A stretch of 64,000 bases of DNA from assembly GCA_000597885.1 (NCBI GenBank), contig CP004371.1, positions 372,001 through 436,000 on the forward strand, given 5' to 3'. Numbering within the stretch: position 1 is the first letter of the stretch; each line of letters opens with the position of its first letter. The notes below the pieces were generated by a model that worked only from the letters and a program-made list of their open reading frames with translations, was not told the origin of the DNA and ran no database searches. The position numbers and the translations under genes were made by a program. This DNA comes from Flammeovirgaceae bacterium 311 (GTDB lineage: Bacteria > Bacteroidota > Bacteroidia > Cytophagales > Cyclobacteriaceae). Below, one piece after another: positions 18,095 through 25,802 of this stretch.

Positions 18095-18255
18095 AATGTG
18101 CTAATGTGTCAATGAATGTAAGGGCAGATAATTCTGTGAGTTGTCCAACATTCATACACATGAATCTAATTCCGGTAAAATCAAAACAGCAGTATGATTG
18201 AACTACTATTGGCAAACCCAACTACTGCAAGCAAGTAGCACATTAACACATTGAT
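18095..18255. repeat. Inverted pair of TGTGCTAATGTG-type repeats
   Basis: AATGTGCTAATGTGTCAATG at 18095-18114 and the near reverse complement GCACATTAACACATTGAT at 18238-18255 bracket about 120 bases between convergent yheT-like and lhgO genes. No reading frame is seen between them. It may be a dispersed intergenic repeat or a long stem. Confidence 0.5.
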
Positions 18256-18266
18256 AAATGAGTACA

Positions 18267-19469
18267 TCACCTTCCCAATTGTTTCTCCGCCAGCTCCGCT
18301 ACTGTTAAACCTATGGAGAGCGAGGAGGTGGCGGCCGGAGAAGGGGCATTGCAGACGTTTACCACACCTTTGCTTTCCAGGATCAGGAAATCATCGATCA
18401 GGCCACCGTTGCGATCGCAGGCCTGTGCGCGGACTCCCGCACCACCGGGCATCAGATCCTGCTCCTGAATGGCTGGCATTAACTTCTGAAGTGCTCTGGT
18501 AAAAGCAGCCTTGGAGAAGGAGCGGTAATACTCCCCAAGCCCGGTGCGCCAGTACTTACCCGCAACTTTTCGGAATCCGGGCCAGCGCAATGTTTCCAGT
18601 AATTCCCCCGGATGAAAATGAAATTTCTTATAACCCTCCCTGCGGAAAGCCAGCACGGCATTAGGTCCTGCTTCTATACCACCGCCAATCATACGGGTAA
18701 AGTGCACACCCAGAAATGGAAAGTTAGGATCCGGTACAGGATAGATCAGGTTTCTTACCAGGTACTGTTTTTCCGGTTTCACCTCATAGTATTCGCCGCG
18801 GAAAGGCACTATCTGCAAGTCCAGCTGCTGGCCGGTCATTTTAGCAACCTTATCAGAATACAGTCCTGCACAATTAATGAGCAGCTGGGTTTCGAATGAT
18901 CCCTTTGCAGTAATGATGCGGGTGCTTTTACCGTTAGGCGTAATGCTTATTACCTTTTGGTTCAGCAGTATTTCTCCGCCTGCATCACGGATTTTTTCAG
19001 CGTACTTACCAGCAACAATTTTGTAGTCGATTATGCCAGCCTGGGGAACAAATATGCCCGCAATACCTGCTACATGAGGTTCGAGCTCCCTAAGCTCCTG
19101 CTGATTCAGCTTTTTCAGACCCTCCAGTCCGTTTTGTATGCCACGCTGATAAATCATGTCCAGTTGCGGAAGTTCAGCAGGAGAGGTGGCTACAATGATC
19201 TTTCCGCATAACTCATGCGGTATGTGCTCCTGCCGGCAAAACTCCAGCAGCATGTTATACCCCCTGATGCAATTCAGAGCTTTCAGGCTACCCGGTTTGT
19301 AGTATATACCAGAATGAATGACCCCACTATTGTGCCCAGTCTGATGGGCAGCAAGGATATTTTCTTTTTCCAGCAGCCGTAGTTGCAGGCCGGGATTACG
19401 ACGCAGCAGTTGTAAACCTGTAGCCAGGCCCACAATACCGCCGCCTATAATTGTTACTTGCCCTTTCAT
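18267..19469 (-). CDS. lhgO: L-2-hydroxyglutarate oxidase
   Basis: An FAD-dependent oxidase/dehydrogenase that converts L-2-hydroxyglutarate to 2-oxoglutarate, a metabolite-repair step, probably membrane-associated. 400 residues, the normal LhgO length. The N-terminal GGGIVGLATGLQLL FAD-binding loop is at 8-21. The family-specific HNSGVIHSGIYYKPGS follows at about 46-61, and the C terminus has the GGAGVRAQ and NAPSPAATSSLSIG segments. The gene is monocistronic, facing a terminator shared with msrB. Confidence 0.92.
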   Translation of the reverse strand: MKGQVTIIGGGIVGLATGLQLLRRNPGLQLRLLEKENILAAHQTGHNSGVIHSGIYYKPGSLKALNCIRGYNMLLEFCRQEHIPHELCGKIIVATSPAELPQLDMIYQRGIQNGLEGLKKLNQQELRELEPHVAGIAGIFVPQAGIIDYKIVAGKYAEKIRDAGGEILLNQKVISITPNGKSTRIITAKGSFETQLLINCAGLYSDKVAKMTGQQLDLQIVPFRGEYYEVKPEKQYLVRNLIYPVPDPNFPFLGVHFTRMIGGGIEAGPNAVLAFRREGYKKFHFHPGELLETLRWPGFRKVAGKYWRTGLGEYYRSFSKAAFTRALQKLMPAIQEQDLMPGGAGVRAQACDRNGGLIDDFLILESKGVVNVCNAPSPAATSSLSIGLTVAELAEKQLGR

Positions 19470-19566
19470 ATTAGGGCAAAGATAGTAGTTTGTGCATAGC
19501 CCCTCATGACCTGTGTCAGGTTTTTATACTTTACTCCCCGGATCCTGGAAAGCAGGACATGCTGAA

Positions 19567-19601
19567 AAAATAGAGAGCAGCCATCAGCTGCTCTCTATTT
19601 T
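19567..19601. terminator. Strong symmetric hairpin between lhgO and msrB
   Basis: AAAATAGAGAGCAGC (19567-19581) pairs perfectly with GCTGCTCTCTATTTT (19587-19601), loop CATCA. On the minus strand it lies just after msrB and just before lhgO, so it ends the msrB transcript and insulates lhgO. Confidence 0.88.
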
Positions 19602-19646
19602 CTTCATTATAAGATTTTTTATCAGGGCAAAACCTGCTCTTTTTTA

Positions 19647-20156
19647 CTACTGGTCTTTCTTTACAAAGTTCAGGGAAACTGAGTTTAAGCAGTAACGCAA
19701 ACCGGTAGGTTTGGGTCCATCATTGAATACGTGCCCCAGGTGACCACCGCAGTTGCTGCAGAGTACTTCGGTGCGTAGCATACCATATTCGCGATCGGTT
19801 TCTTCAGCTACTGCTTCTTTGCTGATAGGCTTATAATAGCTGGGCCAGCCGGTACCGCTCTCAAATTTGGTTTCCGAACTGAAAAGCTCCTGCCCGCAGG
19901 CTGCACAGGTATAGACGCCTTCTTCCTTATGTTTATTGTATTTTCCTGAAAACGCACGTTCTGTGCCTTTCTGACGCAATACTTTAAATTGTTCAGGAGT
20001 TAATTCTTTGCGCCACTCGGCTTCTGTCTTTTGAATGTTATAGATCATATTGGCTTTGGCTTTTGGTATGTCTCCCTCTTTAGCGCCCGGCTGGCAGGCG
20101 CCCAGGGTGCTGATCAGAAGCATTGCCACCAGTAGTAAAAGTTTTGATTGTGCCAT
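19647..20156 (-). CDS. msrB: Peptide-methionine (R)-S-oxide reductase, lipoprotein form
   Basis: Repairs R-methionine sulfoxide in oxidised proteins using thiol reductant. 169 residues. A lipoprotein signal with cysteine 21 (TLGAC) places it in the cell envelope. The MsrB domain spans about 42-165: two zinc CxxC pairs (CAAC and CSNC), the [11 protein letters not shown] segment, and the catalytic cysteine in [11 protein letters not shown]. It lacks an MsrA partner in the window. An envelope-anchored MsrB suggests repair of periplasmic or surface proteins. Confidence 0.94.
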   Translation of the reverse strand: MAQSKLLLLVAMLLISTLGACQPGAKEGDIPKAKANMIYNIQKTEAEWRKELTPEQFKVLRQKGTERAFSGKYNKHKEEGVYTCAACGQELFSSETKFESGTGWPSYYKPISKEAVAEETDREYGMLRTEVLCSNCGGHLGHVFNDGPKPTGLRYCLNSVSLNFVKKDQ

Positions 20157-20277
20157 GTTTGTTGTTTTATATTAAACAATATTTATGTAATGATAGGTTC
20201 ACTGCTATCGATTGTAATACAGAAACATTGGTCATGACGGGCTTTTTTCCTTTCTTTAAGCTACGAATAAAGCTGCT

Positions 20278-20400
20278 ATGACGGATTCTTCCGATACTGA
20301 GAAAAATCGTTACCCCTGGCGAACCCTTTACCTGCTGGTACTGGGCTTTCTGCTGGTGCAAATTATAGTCTATTACTGGTTAACGATCCACTGGCAATAA
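20278..20400 (+). CDS. Small single-pass membrane protein upstream of the symporter
   Basis: A 40-residue reading frame starting MTDSSDTEKNRYPWRTLY and ending in ITIHWQ-type polar residues before a TAA at 20398-20400. Residues 17-36 form one hydrophobic helix rich in Leu, Val and aromatic residues, after a charged N terminus. The symporter ATG follows only 7 bases later, on the same strand. That fits the pattern of small membrane subunits encoded next to sodium/solute symporters (for example YhdT with PanF, or DUF4212 proteins), but I cannot assign it to either. Codon use looks coding. Function as an accessory subunit is inference. Confidence 0.7.
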   Translation: MTDSSDTEKNRYPWRTLYLLVLGFLLVQIIVYYWLTIHWQ

Positions 20401-20407
20401 GGGCATT

Positions 20408-22072
20408 ATGAATCTACTGGACTGGTTCGTGCTTTTTGGCACGCTGCTATTCATTGTTGCTTTTGGTATCTATAAAACACGCGGAAGCCAGAACATACAG
20501 TCTTACCTGATGGGCGACAACAGCCTTAAATGGTGGACGATCGGGCTATCTGTAATGGCCACACAGGCAAGCGCCATTACTTTTCTCTCCACCCCCGGAC
20601 AGGCTTACGAAAGTGGAATGGGCTTTATTCAGTTCTATTTTGGCCTGCCCCTGGCCATGGTGGTGCTCTGTATCTGGGTTATTCCGCTCTACTATCGGCT
20701 AAAGGTTTACACTGCCTATGAGTTTCTGGAAAAACGCTTTGATCTTAAAACACGTTTACTGGCAGCATTCCTGTTTCTGATACAGCGCGGCCTTGCTGCG
20801 GGTATCACCATTTACGCTCCTTCCATCATTCTGAGTACCATCTTAGGCTGGAGCCTGAATCTTACCATTCTTGTTATTGGAGCGCTGGTAATTCTCTACA
20901 CGGTATCGGGTGGTACTCGGGCAGTAAGCCAAACCCAAAAGCAGCAAATGGCTGTAATGATGGGGGGAATGGTAGTTGCCCTGCTGGTGTTGCTGGCTAA
21001 ACTGCCTGAAGATGTAGACTTTGGCGATGCTGTAGCAGTAGCGGGTAACATGGGCAAGCTGAACCTTATCGATACCAGTTTTGATCTGAATAACCGCTAT
21101 ACCTTGTGGAGTGGTCTTTTAGGCGGGTTCTTTCTGTCCATGAGCTATTTTGGAACTGACCAGAGCCAGGTACAGCGCTACCTGGGAGGGCGATCTATCG
21201 CAGAAAGCCGTTTGGGGCTGCTCATGAATGGCCTGATCAAGGTGCCTATGCAGTTTCTGATTCTTTTTATTGGTGCCATGGTATTTGTGTTTTATCAGTT
21301 TTACCAACCACCTGTATATTATAACCAGCCCCAGCTGCAGCTGGTACAGAGCCCGGAGGCACAGCAGCAATTAGCTGACTATCAGCAGCAGTTTGACCAG
21401 CTTTTTGAACAAAAAAAGAGCGCGATAGATGCTGCCCTGGCAGGAGAAGAGAACTGGGAGCCTGTACAAAAGCTGCAGCAGGAAGAGAAACAGCTACGGC
21501 AATCTGTACGGGGAGTTATTACCACTGCCAGCCCTGATGCCGAGGTTAAAGATTCCGACTATGTTTTTATCACCTTTGTGCTGAACTACCTGCCCCATGG
21601 GTTGATTGGTTTATTACTGGCTGTAATATTTTCTGCTGCCATGTCTTCTTCGGCAGGGGAATTAAATGCACTGGCCTCTACCACAGTTGTTGATTTTTAC
21701 AAAAGAGTAGTTAAACCTGAGGCTAGCGATAGCCACTATCTGCTGGCATCAAAAGGATTTACCCTGGCCTGGGGCATGCTGGCACTGATATTTGCACTAA
21801 CAGCCAGGCAGTTCGAGAACCTTATCGAATTTATCAATATCATTGGTTCTCTCTTTTATGGTACCATCCTGGGCATATTCCTGGTGGGCTTTTTCTTAAA
21901 GCGCATTGTTGGTGCTAAGGTTTTTTACGCGGCTCTAATTTCAGAAGCGGCGGTGCTGGCTGTGCACTTTTTTGGCGATATCGAATACCTGTGGTATAAC
22001 TTCAGTTGTATACTGGTAATTATGCTAAGCTGGATATTTCAGAATGCCGGGATATTCAGCAGCAAAAAGTAA
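20408..22072 (+). CDS. Sodium:solute symporter (SSS family)
   Basis: A 554-residue inner-membrane transporter that uses the sodium gradient to import a solute. About 13 hydrophobic helices are visible. Family segments include SVMATQASAITFLSTPGQAY near 56-75 and GGTRAVSQTQKQQM near 171-184. Between helices near 310 and 390 there is a soluble insertion rich in Gln and Glu (QLADYQQQFDQLFEQKKSA), longer than in sugar or proline symporters. Substrate is unknown; similar Bacteroidota proteins are annotated for sialic acid, sugars or organic acids. It follows a 40-residue membrane protein by 7 bases and likely forms an operon with it. Confidence 0.88.
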   Translation: MNLLDWFVLFGTLLFIVAFGIYKTRGSQNIQSYLMGDNSLKWWTIGLSVMATQASAITFLSTPGQAYESGMGFIQFYFGLPLAMVVLCIWVIPLYYRLKVYTAYEFLEKRFDLKTRLLAAFLFLIQRGLAAGITIYAPSIILSTILGWSLNLTILVIGALVILYTVSGGTRAVSQTQKQQMAVMMGGMVVALLVLLAKLPEDVDFGDAVAVAGNMGKLNLIDTSFDLNNRYTLWSGLLGGFFLSMSYFGTDQSQVQRYLGGRSIAESRLGLLMNGLIKVPMQFLILFIGAMVFVFYQFYQPPVYYNQPQLQLVQSPEAQQQLADYQQQFDQLFEQKKSAIDAALAGEENWEPVQKLQQEEKQLRQSVRGVITTASPDAEVKDSDYVFITFVLNYLPHGLIGLLLAVIFSAAMSSSAGELNALASTTVVDFYKRVVKPEASDSHYLLASKGFTLAWGMLALIFALTARQFENLIEFINIIGSLFYGTILGIFLVGFFLKRIVGAKVFYAALISEAAVLAVHFFGDIEYLWYNFSCILVIMLSWIFQNAGIFSSKK

Positions 22073-22154
22073 CCACAGGCCTAAGCATAGACTATCACAA
22101 AACAAAACTGCATAACCTTTTGTAATATTTAGAGGCACACTTAAACAGACAATA

Positions 22155-22625
22155 ATGAAAACCATAAAGAATATATTAGGAGTATTGATTTCAGGTGCTC
22201 TACTGTTATCCTGCGATAGCAGTACCACCAACCAGGAAACACCCAGCGATATAGTAACAGAAAACAGGGTAGAGCAGCTGGAACAACTGCAGGAGGAGCC
22301 AGTAGGGAATACAGGTGCGGATGATGAGGAAAACAGTACGCCAAAGTTTGAGGTAGTGGCACAAAATCTGCAGTTCAGTCCTAAAGAACTACAGGTTAAG
22401 GCTGGCCAGCGAATTCAGGTAACGCTGGTTAACAGGGGAGATGTAGACTATAGTTTAAAGTTTGAACTACCCGACGGAGAACAGGAACTGAGAACGCCGG
22501 TACCCCCAGGCAGAAGAGCCGGTCTGGTATTTACGGCGCCTGAAAAGCCAGGCACCTATTCCTTTTTCAGCCCTTTACAAAACCACAGAGGCCGCGGCAT
22601 GGTAGGCACGCTGGTGGTTGAATAA
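22155..22625 (+). CDS. Cupredoxin-like domain lipoprotein
   Basis: A 156-residue exported lipoprotein, signal peptide with lipid cysteine 20 (LLLSC). An acidic, low-complexity linker covers about 21-65. A cupredoxin-type beta sandwich follows at about 68-156, with NLQFSPKELQVKAGQRIQV and a final HRGRGMVGTLVV strand. Copper sites of this fold need His, Cys, His and Met. Here only one His and one Met near the C terminus are seen and the Cys is absent, so a standard blue-copper site is unlikely. It could bind copper differently or act structurally. It lies 82 bases after the symporter, same strand. Confidence 0.75.
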   Translation: MKTIKNILGVLISGALLLSCDSSTTNQETPSDIVTENRVEQLEQLQEEPVGNTGADDEENSTPKFEVVAQNLQFSPKELQVKAGQRIQVTLVNRGDVDYSLKFELPDGEQELRTPVPPGRRAGLVFTAPEKPGTYSFFSPLQNHRGRGMVGTLVVE

Positions 22626-22656
22626 TCAGGCAGCCAGTGAATTGGCAGCTGTTTGC

Positions 22657-23118
22657 TTACTTAAATAATCGTTCATTAAAATTAAAGGGGAGTACCTCCA
22701 GCAATTTTATCTGCTTAAAGTCAGGATGTAAAGGATTGATCAGGTAATTATGTTCGTCCTGTACCATGGCAGATGGCACTTTCAGCAGCAGGTACTTTTG
22801 CTCCTTAAGCAAGCTGTCGCCAATTGCTTTGGTTTCTTTGCCATGTGGATATCTGTTCCAGCCAGCAGGGAGAGAATCATGGGTGATGGTATGGGTGAAA
22901 CTAGCTCTATCAGGTGCTTCTATGATATTTAATACATAGCCTTCAGGAATAAAGCCGGGTGGGGTATAGGCAATTATTTCTGTGATGGCCAGAGCACGGG
23001 TTTCGGAGCAATAAAGTGCAGGTACACCCTTGCTGTTCCAGCGGCCGCCATAGAGTTCTGCTCCTTTGCCAGAGAGATCACCGCCCCATTCCTTTCGGCT
23101 AAAGCGGTAAAGGATCAT
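22657..23118 (-). CDS. RES-domain toxin (NAD+-degrading type)
   Basis: A 153-residue toxin of the RES family, whose members attack NAD+ (phosphorolysis or hydrolysis) or ADP-ribosylate a target. Conserved features: Arg 5 in YRFSR, GGRWN at 24-28, the SETRALAITEI helix with its glutamate, and the VPSAMVQDEHNYLINPLHPD block with the catalytic serine. All key residues are present, so the toxin looks intact. The ATG overlaps the stop of the upstream antitoxin gene by four bases (ATGA), the usual antitoxin-first order. Confidence 0.9.
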   Translation of the reverse strand: MILYRFSRKEWGGDLSGKGAELYGGRWNSKGVPALYCSETRALAITEIIAYTPPGFIPEGYVLNIIEAPDRASFTHTITHDSLPAGWNRYPHGKETKAIGDSLLKEQKYLLLKVPSAMVQDEHNYLINPLHPDFKQIKLLEVLPFNFNERLFK

Positions 23119-23513
23119 GCAAAAACACCAAACTCAATCTGTCCAAGGGTATCGTTAACCAGCTCCAGTCCAAAGCTGGTGTCGAGCAGCGATTTAGGTG
23201 CAACACCGCCTACTGCCATAATGCGGGCATTCAGCCACTGGCAAAATTTCTGTTCATCCCTGAATACATCGGTGCCTTTCTGGTACAGCTGAGTAATTCT
23301 GATCACTTTATCAGAGGCAGAAGTACCCAGCGATTTATTTTCCTTCCTTACCCGTATCAGCGTTCGTTCTGAAACACCCAGAAACTGGGCCCATTCCTGC
23401 AGGCTGAAAGGCAGCCGTTCTACAATCTCCTCAAAGGTTTGTGCATCCAGGCCCTCACGGCTTAGCTGTATGAGCTCGTCTAATGATCTGTTTTTAAAAA
23501 GAGGTAGTCCCAT
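23115..23513 (-). CDS. Xre/MbcA/ParS-type antitoxin (DUF2384)
   Basis: A 132-residue antitoxin that binds the RES toxin and represses the pair. The ATG at 23513 is preferred over a TTG at 23543, because the predicted promoter would start transcription near 23522. N-terminal Xre-like helix-turn-helix at about 30-75 (SLQEWAQFLGVSERTLIRVRKE). The C-terminal toxin-binding DUF2384 domain at about 85-130 has FCQWLNARIMAVGGVAPKSLLDT. Two CTGACAA direct repeats overlap the promoter and are a likely operator. Confidence 0.88.
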   Translation of the reverse strand: MGLPLFKNRSLDELIQLSREGLDAQTFEEIVERLPFSLQEWAQFLGVSERTLIRVRKENKSLGTSASDKVIRITQLYQKGTDVFRDEQKFCQWLNARIMAVGGVAPKSLLDTSFGLELVNDTLGQIEFGVFA

Positions 23514-23515
23514 GG

Positions 23516-23558
23516 CTGACAAATTTCCTAAATTTACTGACAATTTACATTATAACAA
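23516..23558 (-). promoter_or_regulatory. Promoter and candidate operator of the RES/Xre pair
   Basis: On the minus strand TTG (23556-23558), 19 bases, then TAAATTTA (23529-23536), one mismatch to TAnnTTTG. On the plus strand CTGACAA occurs at 23516-23522 and 23537-23543, 21 bases apart, one copy in the spacer and one at the expected start. That geometry suits autorepression by the antitoxin. Confidence 0.55.
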
Positions 23559-23704
23559 GCAGTCTGCCCGTATAGTTTAGCGGCAGTCAGGAGCAAAAGA
23601 GCAACATACACCTAAACCACCCGCAGATATATATAGGTTGAGTCTTGAATAACTAACGCATGAGCAGCTACAGGTTTACATAATTATATTTATTGTAACA
23701 TGTG

Positions 23705-23748
23705 GGCCGAAAAAGAAAATCCCCGGTCAGCATGTGCTGATCGGGGAT
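23705..23748 (-). terminator. Rho-independent terminator after the DUF2911 gene
   Basis: ATCCCCGATCAGCA and TGCTGACCGGGGAT pair (14 bases, one G-T) around two bases at 23719-23748. The downstream minus-strand tail reads TTTTCTTTTTCGGCC, identical to the tail of the terminator at 61412-61454. Confidence 0.85.
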
Positions 23749-23771
23749 CTAGTTCTGAAACTTAATAAGAC

Positions 23772-24650
23772 CTATTTTCTTTTGGTGCCGTTTGACTTAC
23801 CCAGGCGAGCAATCAGCTCATCATTCATTTTTACATATTCTGGGTTGTTACCTGTTTTGGCAAGTTCTTTAGAGCGCTCGGCTGCCTTGATGGCATCTTT
23901 TGGCTTATTCATATCTGCCAGGATAAGTGCTTTCAGATAATGGATATAGTAGCGATCTTCTTTTTCAAGCGCTTTATCAACCCACTCCAGGGCTTGCTGT
24001 TTGTCCTTACCATTGCGATAGTAATAGTTGGCAGCCTGAAAATAAGTGCCGCCATTATCTACCGGCTTCGACATGGTAGACTGGATTTGTGCCATTACCT
24101 TTGAATCTACTTCGGTCTCTATCGGAACACTTACTTTGGTAAAGTCCCACATGATATTCATGTTGGCGCTGTTATTAGTGAAATTGCTGAAATTAATGGT
24201 GAAGGTTTCAGCTGGTTCACCAGTATTAACAGGTTTTACTTTTACCCTTAAGGCATCTTCCTCCTGCTTGTAACCCATAGAACCCCAAAGTTCAAGGTTT
24301 TTATTAAAGATCACAGTCCACTCGTCCTGGCCTGGAATTGTATAAAGGGCATAGGTGCCACCGGGCAGCCACTGGCCACTTACTTTTACGCTATCAGAAA
24401 AAGTTACTTTAGTAGATGCGTTAGCACCTGTACGCCATACCTCACCATAGGGAAGCATACCACCAAAGATGTTGCGCTCGCGGCCTTTAACACCAGGACG
24501 TGAGTATTCCAGGGTAACATCAGTAAGCCCAATGGTAGTGCTTGTTTTTTCAGCAGGACTGGCCTGGGGCATTTTTATTTGTGCAAATGCGATGGAAGCA
24601 CTGAACATCAGGCAAATAAGCATGCCATAACGCATAACAGGGTATTTCAT
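23772..24650 (-). CDS. DUF2911 domain exported protein
   Basis: A 292-residue secreted protein. Signal peptide at about 1-24 (SIAFAQ). The DUF2911 domain, common in Bacteroidota and of unknown function, spans about 30-185. It contains EYSRPGVKGRERNIFGG, VWRTGANASTKVTFS and GGTYALYTIPG-type strands. The last 80 residues are helical and TPR-like (YYRNGKDKQQALEWVDKALE), probably for protein contacts. It ends at a strong terminator and is divergent from the thioesterase gene. No enzyme motif is visible. Confidence 0.85.
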   Translation of the reverse strand: MKYPVMRYGMLICLMFSASIAFAQIKMPQASPAEKTSTTIGLTDVTLEYSRPGVKGRERNIFGGMLPYGEVWRTGANASTKVTFSDSVKVSGQWLPGGTYALYTIPGQDEWTVIFNKNLELWGSMGYKQEEDALRVKVKPVNTGEPAETFTINFSNFTNNSANMNIMWDFTKVSVPIETEVDSKVMAQIQSTMSKPVDNGGTYFQAANYYYRNGKDKQQALEWVDKALEKEDRYYIHYLKALILADMNKPKDAIKAAERSKELAKTGNNPEYVKMNDELIARLGKSNGTKRK

Positions 24651-24744
24651 ATTTACGAAAAGTTAAAGAAGTAACCGAATAATGTGGCAATTTAAGTTGA
24701 TTTTGGATTATCTTGATCTTTTAACTACAATTTTCTTGCCGCTT

Positions 24745-25170
24745 ATGTTTAATGTTCCCAACTACCGAAATATCATGGAGAAAGTAATTCCTTTCCATCA
24801 GGTATTGGGACTGAAACTGATTGAAATGCGGGAGGGATATGCTGCCATAAAAATTCCTTTCAAGCAGGAGCTGGTGGGTGATCCAAGAACCAACAGCATT
24901 CATGGAGGGGTGATCAGTACGGCACTCGATGCTGCAGGTGGGGCAGCAGGCATTACCACCTTAACGGGTTCCGAAGATCAGATAGCCACCGTTGATATTC
25001 ATATAGACTATTTAGATGCTGGCAGACCGGAAGATATCATCGTGGAAGGGCAGATTGTCAGAAACGGGAGTTCCCTGGTATATACCCAAATGAAGGCCCA
25101 CCATGAGGGTGACAATAAAATAATTGTACAGGCACGGGCCGTTTACCGGGTAAAAAGACAGGCTAAATGA
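24745..25170 (+). CDS. Hotdog-fold thioesterase (PaaI family)
   Basis: A 141-residue acyl-CoA thioesterase of the hotdog fold. The start at 24745 (MFNVPNYRNI) is chosen, since the 21 residues added by an ATG at 24682 look non-coding; an ATG at 24775 is also possible. The PaaI-type signature HGGVISTALDAAGGAAG is present, and the central helix is followed by TVDIHIDYLDAGR strands. The acyl substrate is unknown. The last codons overlap the start of the glycosylase gene by four bases, so they are coupled. Confidence 0.85.
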   Translation: MFNVPNYRNIMEKVIPFHQVLGLKLIEMREGYAAIKIPFKQELVGDPRTNSIHGGVISTALDAAGGAAGITTLTGSEDQIATVDIHIDYLDAGRPEDIIVEGQIVRNGSSLVYTQMKAHHEGDNKIIVQARAVYRVKRQAK

Positions 25171-25802
25171 GCAAACTGCCGCAAAATTTTTATACACGAG
25201 AAGATCCGGTACTCATTGGCCGGGAGCTGCTGGGAAAATACCTGTTCACCAAAACAGATAATATTATTACCGGAGGTATTATTGTTGAAACCGAGGCCTA
25301 TAATGGTCGGACAGATAAAGCCTGTCATGCGCACCTGGGCAGGCGTACCAAGCGTACAGAAATTATGTACAGGCAGGGTGGAGTGGCCTATGTATACTTT
25401 ACCTATGGCATGCACCATCTTTTTAACATAGTAACGAACGAAGAGGGTTACGCCGATGCTGTTTTGATAAGAGCCATTGAGCCTACTGAAGGCATAGCAG
25501 AAATGATGCTCCGCAGAGGGCTTAACAAACAGGAATACAGGCTTACTGCCGGACCCGGTGTTTTGTGCCAGGCCCTAGATATTAGCCGTGATCAGTATGG
25601 CGAAGATTTGCAGGGAGATAAAATATGGCTCGAAGATCGAAACCTATTCATTCCCGATCAGGATATAATAACAGGGCCACGCATAGGGATTGCGTATGCT
25701 AAGGAAGATGCCTTATTGCCCTGGCGATTTAGCATCAGGAACAATCACTGGGTAAGCAGAGCAAAAGCAAATTATGAGTTTAGTAATAATAGCACCAAGT
25801 AA
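25167..25802 (+). CDS. DNA-3-methyladenine glycosylase (AAG/MPG family)
   Basis: A base-excision repair enzyme that removes alkylated purines such as 3-methyladenine and hypoxanthine. 211 residues. Family features: LLGKYL, the catalytic glutamate in IVETEAY, DKACHAHLGRRTKRTEIMY, the YVYFTYGMHHLFNIV stretch and VLIRAIEPTEG. TAGPGVLCQALDI is also present. The ATG overlaps the thioesterase stop, and the dehydrogenase gene begins 29 bases before its end, so the three are one operon. The other members are metabolic, so the repair role is not reflected in its neighbours. Confidence 0.94.
   Translation: MSKLPQNFYTREDPVLIGRELLGKYLFTKTDNIITGGIIVETEAYNGRTDKACHAHLGRRTKRTEIMYRQGGVAYVYFTYGMHHLFNIVTNEEGYADAVLIRAIEPTEGIAEMMLRRGLNKQEYRLTAGPGVLCQALDISRDQYGEDLQGDKIWLEDRNLFIPDQDIITGPRIGIAYAKEDALLPWRFSIRNNHWVSRAKANYEFSNNSTK

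Noticed and set aside
23560-23600. GTATAGTTTAGCGGCAGTCAGG resembles the 5' end of a tRNA D arm
   Set aside because: No anticodon arm, T arm or acceptor partner follows; it is probably chance similarity.
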